A stretch of DNA of 64,000 nt from Beta vulgaris subsp. vulgaris (GCF_026745355.1 NC_079205.1:60936593-61000592), one strand, 5' to 3'. Positions 34,258 through 44,995 are shown, counted from the first letter of the stretch. Program-made: numbers and translations. The notes: generated by a model from the letters alone, not told the origin.

Positions 34258-34395
34258 GGGCTTGTTCTTTTCGGCATAAAATAGCTGACCTGAACTGAAC
34301 TGAATTGAATAGTGATATGTGAGAGTAAAAGTATTGTCCAAAGCTGAACTTAATTAAACTGAACTGAACTGAAAATAAACTGGGGAAAATAGGCC
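34258..34395. mobile_element. MITE of the (GAACT)n family, shorter copy
   Basis: Left end GGGCTTGTTCTTTTCGGCAT, right end (inverted) GGCCTATTTTCCCCAG. The interior phrase GTGATATGTGAGAGTAAAAG is shared with 28305-28577. No clear target duplication. Confidence 0.7.
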
Positions 34396-34589
34396 TAACA
34401 ATCAGATCATAGTGATAAAAAATACAAAACATGCTGCAAAAAGAAGCAGAAAATGACTTTATTCAAACTCAAATACTTCAGAGATGTACTACATGATAAA
34501 ACTAATTAAAGCTAAACTAATCATAATGCACAAACGTAATTCAATCCCTCAAAGAATAAACAGATAAAATTGAAACGCAAAAATTAATA

Positions 34590-35110
34590 TTTGATGTTTT
34601 AGTGGTTATTTTGTCGAATTTTTTTTTTTAGGGGATATTTTGTCGAATTTCTTGCTTATGCTTGAATTAGTGTTTCTTGTGTCAGTATTTACTATATTTA
34701 GGGGTAGTTCGGTTCAATATATGAAATAAAAAGGGAATGGATACAAATAGAGTAGGAGAATGGTAACAAAAATGGTTACCTTTATTGAGTGTTTGGTTCA
34801 AGCTAAGTAATGGAAATGAAGGGTAACCATTACCTTCAAGTAATGGATTTTGTTACTTGAAGGGGAGGGGAAGGTAACAAATTGGGGGAATCCATTACCA
34901 TTAAGTAATGGTACGTGATTGATGTGGGGTTCAACCAAACAAGAAAAAAAAGAATCGATAATTGATTCCGTTTCTTAAAACCTAAAAATAACAAAACCAG
35001 ACGACCCCTTATTACTACATTCTAACATTCTAATAGGTATATTCAGGCCGTGTAAGTGTAACGACGATTTGCTAGAGTTGTCAAGGTTTGAGTTTTGACA
35101 GCTCAGAGAC
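34590..35110 (+). pseudogene. VIPP1 intron 1/exon 2 fragment, unit B
   Basis: Left of the inserted MITE: TTCTTGCTTATGCTTGAATTAGTGTTTCTTGTG. Right of it: ACATTCTAATAGGT, then GACGATTTGCTAGAGTTGTCAAGGTTTGAG. These match intron 1 and both ends of exon 2 of VIPP1. Most of the exon is lost. Exon 1 is missing in this unit. Confidence 0.8.
34701..35008. mobile_element. Tourist-like MITE in the unit B VIPP1 fragment
   Basis: The ends GGGGTAGTTCGGTTCAA and, inverted, GGGGTCGTCTGGTTTTG are flanked by TTA (34698-34700, 35009-35011). The interior has a palindromic GGTAACCATTACC / TTACTTGAAGG region. The VIPP1 pseudogene fragment in unit A lacks it. Confidence 0.75.
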
Positions 35111-35749
35111 CTTTTTGCAAGTATTATATTTGGTTATTTACTAAAATCACCTTTTGGAGGTCTTCAAATCGTTCATTTGAAAAAATGGAAAGCCTTTTCG
35201 TCGGAATATTCATGCCTACCAATAAAATCCCAATATAATCTTTAAGAATTGTTATGGTCTTCATAAAGTTTCATTTTTTAGGGTTATTTTTATTTAACAA
35301 TGCATATATTAGTATTGACTTATAACATTATTATACGAGATTTGAGATAAAATATCAAACCAATGACTTTTCGCAATGCAAGTTATGCATGGACAAGCAT
35401 TAAAATTAATGTGAGATAAAATGCGAAATCAAAAATGAAAAAAAGTACATATTATTTCATTATACAATACTTATTACATCAACGAAAACTTTATTTAGGA
35501 TATATATAAACTTAATCATGCGATGGCATAATTACTTTATTTAAATTAAAGCCAACGGCGGTAACTTGCATTAGCAAAAACAACCAACATATATTATCAT
35601 CTTAAATCACAATTGGTATTTAGATAAGTCACATGCACACAAGATAATTAGATAGCGTTTGAAGGAATGAAACATGTTTTTTTTTTCTTTTTTTAAAGAA
35701 ATAGGACATCGTTTTAGAAGGACATTTCTATGATGGTCATAAAAATAAC

Positions 35750-36331
35750 CTAAGAGTGAATTAAGGTAACATTGTAATGAACAATGATAATCCCGGTAGT
35801 TAGGTCAATAGAATAAATTCGGGCCAAACTATATCCACGGGCCATTCTAAAAAGTCCGGTCGCTCCAATAATCGATAGTTCTCTAACCGAATTTATATAT
35901 GTGTTTTGGCCCAAAGAAGTGAAGGTACTTCCATTATAGATCCCATCAATTAAGCTATAAGTTATGCCCAACATAAAGTTCTCCTCTGTTTGGGAGTCTG
36001 ACCCAAAGAAACCTTGGGCCCGGCCAATAAGCTTAGAATTAACATCTGGCCCAACAGTGAGTCTCCCATCGACCATATACAAGTTGCCGAAGGCTGTGAA
36101 TGGTGGGTTGGGCTGTGGTGGTTGGGCCTGAGCGATCCAAGCAACAGTTGCATTTTCTCCAAATGCAAATTCATGGTAGTAGAATTCTAAGGTAGTTTTC
36201 TGCTCATGGCCATAAGGAATTGTTTTGGCCCATGAAAGTGTTTCGGGCTGATCAGCCCAAACATAGCTCAACTTTGCTACATAAATTGTGAATATCAAGA
36301 ATTTAAGAAAAGAAAATAAAGACTTTGTCAT
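35750..36331 (-). CDS. DIR: Dirigent protein B
   Basis: Secreted dirigent protein, 193 residues, one exon, same length as copy A and closer to it than to C. Signal peptide MTKSLFSFLKFLIFTIYVAK, then the dirigent domain with YYHEFAFGENATVAWIAQAQ, TAFGNLYMVDGRLTVGPD, GRAQGFFGSDSQTEENFM, NGSTFTSLGQNTYINS and IIGATGLFRMARGYSLARIY. Replacements relative to A include GRNSF to GQNTY and LPVIG to LSIIG in otherwise strongly conserved motifs. These may alter activity or reflect relaxed constraint; the frame is intact. ATG 36331 was chosen as for copy A. TATA box at 36431-36438. Confidence 0.94.
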   Translation of the reverse strand: MTKSLFSFLKFLIFTIYVAKLSYVWADQPETLSWAKTIPYGHEQKTTLEFYYHEFAFGENATVAWIAQAQPPQPNPPFTAFGNLYMVDGRLTVGPDVNSKLIGRAQGFFGSDSQTEENFMLGITYSLIDGIYNGSTFTSLGQNTYINSVRELSIIGATGLFRMARGYSLARIYSIDLTTGIIIVHYNVTLIHS

Positions 36332-36430
36332 TTCTCTCAAATTTGGTTGCAAACAAACTTTTTTTTGTAACTTTTTGTTATAACTTGTGTTTTGTTATGT
36401 TTTGTTTTGTTTTTGGGGAATTTAGGGGGG

Positions 36431-36438
36431 TTTATATA
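36431..36438 (-). promoter_or_regulatory. TATA box of dirigent B
   Basis: TATATAAA on the minus strand, 100 bp upstream of the ATG, in the same CCTTATATAAACCCCCC context as copy A. Confidence 0.7.
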
Positions 36439-37768
36439 AGGAAATTTTGGGGGGAAGTGAATTTTATATGTATTTGACTTTTATTTGTTTTATGTGTTGT
36501 GTATGATGGATGATAATTGACACTGCATCCACAAGTCACAACCTAGCTTGTTTAATCTTTATTGAAAAAAATCAACTCTCAAGACAACTTGGCAAATTAA
36601 TGCTAGGTTATGTATTGGGGAAGTATTATGCATATGGATATGTTAAGAAAAGTATTTTATCTTCTTTTGCAAAAAATAAAATAAGTTAGATATCATGTAT
36701 ACTACTACTTAAATATCATCATTATCATCCTTTTCATTCTTAGTCAGAAAGATGATATTGGCTTGATACTTTTATTTTTGGATAACTTAGGTGCAACTTT
36801 TATTATGGGTGCTCGAAAACAAGACCGGATTAAAAATGGACCGGACTCCAACTGAAGCCAACCGGTTCAGTTTTCATGTCGAAAAAATATAAGAATTGAT
36901 CCGGTCAAAAGTCGGATTTGAATTGAAATGATTTTTTATGTTTAAAAATAACTAAAATCAATTATCTATACAAATTAAATAACTAAAATCAATAATTCTC
37001 TCGTTTAATGTGTTGGGAAGATTACTATAGTATGCTATATTTATGTATCTTTTCAGTTTTTTCAAATCCTATAGAAAATCTTAAAAATAAATATTTTTTT
37101 TAAAAATGATTTAAACCATCACTAAATCGCCTTAATGTCACTAGCTTTTTCTGCGCGTTATGTGTGCGGTGACATTTTAGGCATAACTATTGCTCAGTAT
37201 TAAAATAAATGAAAAAAATAAAATTATGAAAGTACGTATCTATGTTCACTTTCATCTGGTGTTTAAATAAGAAGTATTTATATACTTACAAATAGTATCT
37301 AAAAAAATTTTAAAGTAACTATAAGTGAAGAAATTGCATATCCAAGTAATGAAGAAACTATTTGTTTTTTTGAAGTTTATATTTGTGATTAATTTTGTAT
37401 ATGAGTTGTCTTTGTAGTGAGAATGCCATATTATTTTTATTATCCGTGGTATTAATTTTTGGTAAGTTCTTAATTACGAATTTTTTAGTTGATTGGATCT
37501 AAATTTAATTTGATTGAATTTTTTTATTGGCAAGTTTACGTGATTGACAATTATATGAGTTGATTGGATTTAATAGAGATTTGGTTGAATTTTATGGTAA
37601 GTTTATGTGTGTTATGGTTTTATATTGTGGTGGGCTGAATATGTAAATTCAAAGAGAGACACCATTGCTCCCCCTTGACTTATCTAATAGAGATAAATAT
37701 TATTCCCCTCTTTATCCCTTCTAAAAATTATTAAAAGAGACAGTCTAATTAATTTTAATATAAAAATA

Positions 37769-38565
37769 TGTTAGATGTGTGATCAATGAGAGAACCGGAT
37801 ATCCACACCAAGGCACGGAAACTACGCTTTCCTATTAGTTTAATTTCGCCCCTCTAGGATCATCGGGTTAACACGAAATAACTAATGAGATACAATGGAG
37901 AGAAACAATCCACTTAGATGATCTTCTAAGTGAATCAACAAGAACTTGTGTTTTGTGTTTGTGAGGAACACTCAAGAGAAGATTGCAAGTTTTCTCTAAA
38001 GCTAAGCAAGAAGTATTTGAGAGAGTATAGAATAGAAAATTCTGATTTTCTTCTAACCCTTCACTCATAGGAATCCCAAGGTTTATATAGGAAGAATAAA
38101 CCTTTCATTGACTAGGGAGGTTAATCACATAACCCCCATCTTAAGGCACATTGACTAGAGAGGTTAATCACATAACCCCCATCTTAATCACTCATCAAAG
38201 GTCTTTAATCTACTGATTAAAGGACCTTAAAAGTCATTAAAATGATCAACAAAGCATCACAACGGATATAAAACCGTCGAGGCAACTTTTCGCATTCCAA
38301 GGCAGAAGACACGTCGCGACTCGCGAAGAAGATCACGAGTCGCGAGGCGCTGGTCGCGACCCGCGACAACTGTCGCGACTCGCGACGGTCCACTGGTCGC
38401 GACTCGCGACGGTTGTCGCGACTCGCGGCCAGTCTTCTGTCTCCCTTGGTTTATCAATGCGTTTTGCCACTTGATGCACCCTAGCCTTTTGCATACTAGA
38501 CCTCCTCCTCTTCTAGTACATATCCATATGAGTTTCAAACCCATTACCCTATAAATGTTCCAACA
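37769..38565 (+). mobile_element. Solo LTR (797 bp)
   Basis: Begins TGTTAGATGTGTGATC and ends AAATGTTCCAACA (TG...CA), with 5-bp target repeats AAATA at 37764-37768 and 38566-38570. The unit A counterpart at about 29985 reads through this point without the insert (TTTAATATACAAGTAGACCT), which confirms the boundaries. GGTTTATATAGG at about 38082 is a likely TATA box, giving the plus orientation. A 43-bp segment (TTAATCACATAACCCCCATC) is tandemly doubled at 38105-38190. No internal domain or second LTR, so it is a recombination remnant. Copia versus Gypsy undecided. Confidence 0.9.
38313..38428. repeat. Cluster of six CpG-rich near-palindromes in the solo LTR
   Basis: GTCGCGACTCGCGAC or variants occur at 38313, 38335 (inverted), 38353, 38372, 38396 and 38415. 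Each is itself almost palindromic and very rich in CG dinucleotides, in sharp contrast to the AT-rich surroundings. Confidence 0.9.
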
Positions 38566-39319
38566 AAATAGACCTAGTCAATAAATGGACGATTAAATTA
38601 GTCACCGAAAGAAATTAACCTAGTCACTATTCGACTAATTCTCTTTTTAATATTGGGTTTACTATCGCCTAATTTTAATTTAAAAGTAGGCAGTCTCTTA
38701 CAAGACAAATTTTATTCCCTCGGTGAAGAGGGTCTGTTAAGGAATTTTTCCCTTACCAAAAAAAGCACATAACTAGCTATAGTATTATCCAAGGAATGGT
38801 GCCACATTGCACTCTCCAACAAATGTGTCACATGTTTATGATCTCATTAAAAATATTAACAATGTGTACTTACTAGCAATCAAACTCATGACCTTTGAAA
38901 TGAAATGTGAGAGTTTAACCAACAATCTACTACAAGTTCAATGTTTAATGTTTCAAAATAAAACATAATAAAGTCTTATAATTAAATTGAAAGTGTTATG
39001 TTTTGAAGGTTTTTTTTAAAAATAATTTATCATGCCATAACATCCATTATCCAATTTTGCACCAAATAGAAATTTTCGAATAACTAATAAAATTAATCAT
39101 GAAAGTTATGAATAATAATACATTTGATGATTGTAACTAACCCGGACCATCACCCGGGCGCAAAAAAACAGATAATGAAATAGGTATTCTTCTGTATTAC
39201 TAATAAGCTTTTCAAATCGTTTAATTAGTATATATCATAGATGTCATATTGATTAGATTTGTTACTCATTTGAATAGATTCATAATACTTTGACTTGTTC
39301 CTCATTTGAATCAACAACA

Positions 39320-39350
<31 letters not shown>

Positions 39351-40173
39351 ACCATATTGATGGGAATTGTTCCTCATTTGAATAAAAAAAAAAAAAAAAA
39401 TTCGTATTGGTTGGACTTATTCCTTATCTTAACCCAAGAAAAAAAAAAGTCATATTAGCATATATTGATGGTAATCAGCTATGTTGTATGATCAGAAAAA
39501 TATTACTCTAAGTTGATGTTCAAATGTTAATTGTATATTGTGAGTTTATATATACATATGATGGAGTTCTCTAATTCTCTTCACCGTAATATCAGTGAAT
39601 TGTGACATAAGGGCACCTATAAGAACATGAACGATCTTTAGAACATGCGCAGATGAAGGATTTCATTGACTTATCATCATGGTTTATTTAATGGTAACAG
39701 ATAACGATAATAGATTTTATAGGTAATTTCTGCGCAAAATTTTATGTCAATATACATGCTATATATGTAGTATTACTATTTACTATGATATCTATGATCT
39801 TCAACTCGATACCAGTCATTGTACGGGTACTTTTATCCGCACCCGTGCCCGATATAATACGTATCCTTTATCATTCCTAAAATTTCAAAATCTCGTTGTT
39901 TTCCGTCTCGTATCCGAATCTGTACCTGTTTCCGGTATCCGTCTCTGTGCAACCTAGATCTTCAATCTTCTCGTTGAAAGTAAAAGTTTTTTTTTTTTTT
40001 TGCGTAAAAGTTGCAACGTAAAAAATAAGTCTTCATATATTATGAGATTATCATGTCCCTTCAAGGCTTCAAGACACTCATAACCATGCTGTCATGCACG
40101 TTAGAGATGATAGATAATAAATGGTTAGAAGAAAAACATGTTTAGGGATGGTACTGCTGGCATATATAGGAAT

Positions 40174-41349
40174 TGTTAGGGTTGTGAGTGCATAGCGGAA
40201 GCAAATTAAAGATGTAGAGATTGAGATAACTAAATAGAGTTGGAAATATATGGCAAGAAAATTAGTAAAAGATGGACACACAATTTAACGTGGGAAAAGT
40301 CATCAAATAGAGACAAAAAAATCCACGAACGACGAGTACCCAAAATCCACTATATGAAAATAGGAGAGTACAAGAACCCTAAAATTTATTAGGGTGAGTA
40401 TACAATAAAACTCTCACTATAATACAAACTCACAAAAGAGTATTACAAAGAGAAATAGTGGATTAATTATACAAGGTGGGTTATAAACAAAGATGATTAA
40501 TATGATAAAAAGACTTAGCATGTATGGCTTCTTGGATTTTGTAGATAAATCATAAAATGCCAAAAGTCATGTATTTATAAGGGTTTTTTGTCCCAAACTA
40601 CCTTCAACTTTTATGTTTTTGCGAGAAACTGCCTTATAAAAAAATTGATGTCCCAAACTACCTTATTTTTACCATTTTGTTGTTGACAACTACCTTAGGC
40701 CGGTTTCCGACGTTGACTTTTGTTTTTTCTGCTTTTTTATTGTCACATTATATCACTTGACCTCTTCAAACCCTTTTTTTAATTTTCCCCACCCTAATTT
40801 TCTCATTTTCCGGTGTGCGCCGCTCTCTCCCTCATATCTATGTGACACTTTGTACCACCAATCCACCATTAAATTCCTCTTCTACTTAAACTAAAATTGA
40901 AACAATCACCCTCCTCAATTCCCACATGGGTAATTTTGTTTTTCCCACAATTTTGAACTGAAAAAACAAAAGTCAACGCCGGAAACCGGCATAAGGTAGC
41001 TGTCAACAACAAAATTGTAAAGTAAGGTAGTTTAGGACAACAATTTTTTTATAAGGTAGTTTCTCGCAAAAACTTGAAAGTTAAAGGTAGTTTGGGACAA
41101 AAAATCCTATTTATAATGCAAGTAATGTTGGTAATGCTTAAGCCTTGCTTAAGTCGGTTAGTGAAAGAATTTTCAAGATAACTCTAGCCCCTTGATTTGC
41201 CGACAAAATACCCAAATTTATCTTCAAATGATTTCTCTTGATTTCTAGAGAAATCATGATAACCAAAGCAAATCACCGACATACTTTGATGGTTTGGATT
41301 TTTGTTGTTATGTTGGGCCAAATAAAATTTGGGCCATATGAACCTAACA
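40174..41349. mobile_element. Solo LTR interrupted by a Mutator-like MITE
   Basis: The ends TGTTAGGGTTGTGAG and GAACCTAACA are flanked by GGAAT repeats (40169-40173, 41350-41354). Removing the nested element (40581-41107 plus one target copy) leaves an LTR of about 640 bp. It contains AATTTAACGTGGGAAAAGTC, a phrase like those in plant Copia LTRs, so Copia is inferred. The corresponding place in unit A has no LTR. Confidence 0.85.
40581..41107. mobile_element. Mutator-like MITE with 9-bp target duplication
   Basis: Inverted ends of roughly 140 bp (TTTTTTGTCCCAAACTACCTT and its complement, then GCGAGAAACT, CAACTACCTTAGGCCGG and CGTTGACTTTTGTTTTTTC with complements). Flanked by TATTTATAA at 40572-40580 and 41108-41116. 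The 9-bp duplication and long inverted ends define a MULE derivative. No coding capacity. Confidence 0.92.
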
Positions 41350-42215
41350 GGAATTTAGTGATGGTGCTACCATGTACGAACCCAATTTTAAAGAAAGATG
41401 TGCAAATGAAAAACTTGATCAATGTAAAATACATTTTGTGAAAAGCTGGATCAACAAAGAAGTGATCCACATCCAATCACAAAAATTCGAGTATTCGGTT
41501 ATTTGGATGGATCGGATTGGATACATGATCTAATCCGAATATTCGTATTCGATCATTTTTTTTATATAATTCCAATTTAAATTTTGAGAAATTATACTTC
41601 ACAGTTCATATAGGACTAACGGCGGTTAACGTCGTTAGTCATTAAGGGCATTGAGAGTATAAACAAAAATTGAGGGGTATCCTGTGTATTTTGAAAAGTT
41701 GGGAGGTACCTCGTGAATTTTTTGAAAATTCGGGGCTACTTGGTGAAAAAACTGTACAATCATTTATAAGAACAAAAGATCATATTCATTGAAAAAGCAT
41801 ATATTTTGGATTATCCAAAATTTAAAAGATTTAATACATATCCGATCCAAATATCATTTCTTTCGACTACCCAATTCGAAATATTTAAAATTAAAATCGG
41901 TCGGATATTCGGATTAGATTGACGAATAATTGGGCCATATTGTTCAAGGTAATATAAAATGAGTAAGATGTTCAAATAGATCAAAACTCAAAAGGAGGTA
42001 AGGTTTCCCAATTTCTAAAGAATATATTGGAGCTGAATCAAATATCTGCTCTATTTTTAGTTAAGGTTAAGCTTTCTGGAGCCCTACAACGACAATAATG
42101 CCAAAACCTTAAATTCTAATAGAATAAGGTTGGTTACATGTGCCAAAATTATTTTTCCTATATATGGTCTTTCACGTCGACCCTCTTCTCACATTACCTT
42201 ATGTCTAGTTTTATA

Positions 42216-42780
42216 TGCTCTTACAAGCCCGATTTCTTAGAAGTATCATTTGAGTACTATTAAGAGAATTATTTGCATTCACATGTTACTTGATTCTTGT
42301 AGGAAAACTATCATCTGTTGGCTGCTATATCAAACACCTATGCGTTTCCTGGTTTCGTGACCGTGTATCTAAATCTCTACTCTATTCCCCAAGCACACTA
42401 ACTGTGAAATAGCTTTTACTCCCTCCGTCCCAAAATATAGTTTCCATTTCATTTTGCACAGTCTCCAAGACGTACCTTTGACCTACGATATCTTCTATTT
42501 CTTATTAATAAAAAATATAAAAAGTAGATATTACGAATTTATACATTGAGACGAATCTAACAAGACCCCTCATAAATATGTTTTTTTTGTATACATTAGT
42601 AAGAATATTTGGTCAAAGTTTTTAAAATTTGACTCCAAAAATAGAAATGGGAACTATATTTTGGGACGGAGGGAGTACTTGATTTGTGTTGTCACAATTC
42701 CCATATCTGGTTATGTGCTGAAATGTGTTAGTTGTAATGCTTGATATTCTGTTGAATTTCTTGCTTCTGCTGTGTACACT
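42216..42780 (+). other. KRI1-flank / VIPP1-intron junction, unit B/C
   Basis: TATATGCTCTTACAAGCCC, GCGTTTCCTGGTTTCGTGAC, CCCCAAGCACACTAAC and CAATTCCCATATCTGGTTATGTG match the KRI1 flank copy. Within about 20 bases of its end, TTCTGTTGAATTTCTTGCTT matches VIPP1 intron 1. This is the join between duplicated units, interrupted by a Stowaway. Confidence 0.65.
42419..42675. mobile_element. Stowaway MITE (copy 6)
   Basis: The perfect ends CTCCCTCCGTCCCAAAATAT / ATATTTTGGGACGGAGGGAG are flanked by TA. The unit A counterpart at about 32990 (GGCTTTACTTCG) holds a single TA and no element, a natural empty site. Confidence 0.93.
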
Positions 42781-43029
42781 ATATGCTAATAGTAGGTGTA
42801 ACGATAGGTCACAGGATCAAATCTCTCTTCCTTTTTTTTACTTTGTACTGCATTCGTGACTCATATATATCAAAAAAAACTTTTTAGGACATTATATACT
42901 AGTATATGAGACGTGAGATAAAGTGAAAATGAAATAAAATGTAGAGCAATGACTTTTTGTCTCTTTGCAATGCAAGGTATGCATGGATAAGCATTAAAAA
43001 TCAATGTGAGACCAATATTGAAAAAAGTA

Positions 43030-43285
43030 CTTCCTCCATTCTTTTTCTATTACAACAATGAGATTTTTTACACTATTTATTTACCATCCTTTAACTACCT
43101 ACGTGATTTTTATGTAAGGAAAAATATAGTCTTGTAGAGTCTTGTTAAATTTATTTCGATATATACTTTCATAATAGCAAATTTGTATAATTTTAACTAA
43201 AAAGTAATTAAAGATATTAATATTTAAAGTTGTGCATTGGCAAGCCTGAAAACTCAATTATTGCAATAAAAAAAAATGGAGGAAG
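43030..43285. mobile_element. Stowaway MITE (copy 7)
   Basis: CTTCCTCCATTCTTTTTCTATT at the left and AAAAAAAATGGAGGAAG at the right, flanked by TA. The interior includes CTACGTGATTTTTATGTAAG. It is only in unit C. Confidence 0.8.
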
Positions 43286-43679
43286 TACATATTATTTCAT
43301 TATACGCTACTTCCTTATTAATTAATCGAAAAATTATTTTGAAAATAAACAAATAGAATGGAAAATTATATTGAAAATAAACAATGACTTTTTGTCTTAT
43401 TCCAATGTAAGTTATGCATGAATAAGCATCAAAAATAAATGTGACACCAAAATTGAAAAAGTACATATTATTTAACTATACACTACTTCCTTATTAAACA
43501 ATCGGAAAATTATTTAGAAAATAAACAAACTCTTTCTAGAGATAGCAAAGAGTACATTATTAAAATCAAAGTCAATGGGGTAACTTGCATTAACAAAACT
43601 AATATCATCAATAATCATCGTAATTCATTCTTAGACAAGCCACCCACCCATAAGATGATGAGATAGTGTTGTTCATATT

Positions 43680-43853
43680 AAGGATCACGAACAGAAGAAG
43701 ATTATGTAAACACTTACTCGAAATCTCATAGAATAGAAAACTCAACAAGTTGGAGGAATAAAGGGATCCCAACTTGTCAATAGTGAAAATCGATATCAGA
43801 AACTCCTGAAACTGAAAGACAAGCGCTAACCACTAGGCTATCCCTCACTCTCG
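43680..43853 (-). mobile_element. SINE-like insertion next to dirigent C
   Basis: On the minus strand GAGGGATAGCCTAGTGGTTA looks like a tRNA A box; GATATCGATTTTCACT may be a decayed B box. The block is absent at the equivalent point in units A and B. Its 5' end abuts the stop codon region of dirigent C. Confidence 0.5.
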
Positions 43854-43863
43854 CCTTGCGAAG

Positions 43864-44514
43864 TTATATAGAAGAATGACCTTGAGAACTAATGGTTTCA
43901 ATTGATTCCAAATCCACAATATCACCATGGATCTTTTCATGAATCAAGGTAACATTGTACCCAACAATGAGAATCCCTGTAGTTGGGTCAAGAGAATATT
44001 GTCGGGCCAAAGTATATCCACGGGCCATTCTAAAACGGCCCGTTGCACCACTAACCGGTAGTTCTCTAACCGAATTCACAAATGAATTTCGGCCCAAAAT
44101 AGTGAAGGTACTTCCATTATATAGCCCATCACTAAGGCTAAAAGTTATGCCCAACATAAAGTCCACTTCAGTTTTGGACACTGACCCAAAGAAACCTCGG
44201 GCCCCACCAATAAGCTTAGAGTTAATATCTGGGCCCACAGTGAGTGGCCCATCAACAATAAACAAGTTGCCGAAGGCTGTGAATGTTGGGCTGGGCTGTG
44301 GTGGTTGGGCCTGACCGATTAAAACTACAGTTGCATTTTCTCCTAATGCAGCTTCATGGTAGTAAAATTGTATGGTAGTTTTATGCTCGTGGCCATAAGG
44401 ATGGGTTTTGGCCCATGAAAATGTTTCGGGCTGATCAGCCCAAATAAAGCCCAACTTTGCTACATAAATTGTGAATATCACGAATTTAAAAAAAGAAAAT
44501 AAAGACTTTGTCAT
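43864..44514 (-). CDS. DIR: Dirigent protein C, with C-terminal extension
   Basis: Secreted dirigent protein, 216 residues, one exon, ATG 44514. The signal peptide MTKSLFSFFKFVIFTIYVAK is followed by the domain: YYHEAALGENATVVLIGQAQ, TAFGNLFIVDGPLTVGPD, GGARGFFGSVSKTEVDFM, NGSTFTILGRNSFVNSVR and VSGATGRFRMARGYTLARQY. It is the most diverged copy. In A and B the protein ends LIHS; here the stop is replaced and 24 residues after LIH (EKIHGDIVDLESIETISSQG and four more) come from spacer sequence next to a SINE-like insert. This tail is unlikely to belong to the barrel. TATA box at 44589-44596, 75 bp upstream. Confidence 0.93.
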   Translation of the reverse strand: MTKSLFSFFKFVIFTIYVAKLGFIWADQPETFSWAKTHPYGHEHKTTIQFYYHEAALGENATVVLIGQAQPPQPSPTFTAFGNLFIVDGPLTVGPDINSKLIGGARGFFGSVSKTEVDFMLGITFSLSDGLYNGSTFTILGRNSFVNSVRELPVSGATGRFRMARGYTLARQYSLDPTTGILIVGYNVTLIHEKIHGDIVDLESIETISSQGHSSI

Positions 44515-44588
44515 TTCTCACAAATTTGGTTGCAAATTTTTGTTTATGTGAGTTGTGTGTTTATTTTGTTTGGGGAAAATTGAGGGGG

Positions 44589-44596
44589 TTTATATA
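44589..44596 (-). promoter_or_regulatory. TATA box of dirigent C
   Basis: TATATAAA on the minus strand in CCTTATATAAACCCCC. It is closer to the ATG than in copies A and B because the intervening leader is shorter. Confidence 0.7.
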
Positions 44597-44995
44597 AGGA
44601 AATGTTTGGAGAAGAGGATATTATATAGGTGAGAATTGAAAAACTGACACATTGCATGAAGCCAAAAGTTACAAGTTGTTTAAGTTTATCCTAGAAGAAT
44701 TTTCACCTAACCAAACAACTTGGCAATAAATCTACTTGTTTTAATCAACTTGACAAAGCCACCAAAGAACATGAACGATCGTCAGTAATTGCGCACAACG
44801 TGATAAAAGGATTTCGTTGACTTATTATCATGGTCTATTTTATGGCCACTAAGGCCCCTTATTTTGGGTTATTGGGTACAGTTCCGTTCAATTCAGTTCA
44901 GTTTAGCTTTTTTCTCTCACAATTTTAATTTAGCTTAATTCAGTTTGCAATTTAAAATAACAGGCAAGTAACTAATGACGGTGATGGAAATAGTA

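Noticed and set aside
38257..38544. 95-codon minus-strand frame rich in Arg and Ser
   Set aside because: It is generated by the CpG palindromes of the solo LTR.
37730..38710. Full-length LTR retrotransposon
   Set aside because: Only one LTR is present and target repeats lie directly at both of its ends; no gag, protease, integrase or reverse-transcriptase frames nearby.
43955..44314. 119-codon plus-strand frame
   Set aside because: Antisense shadow of dirigent C.
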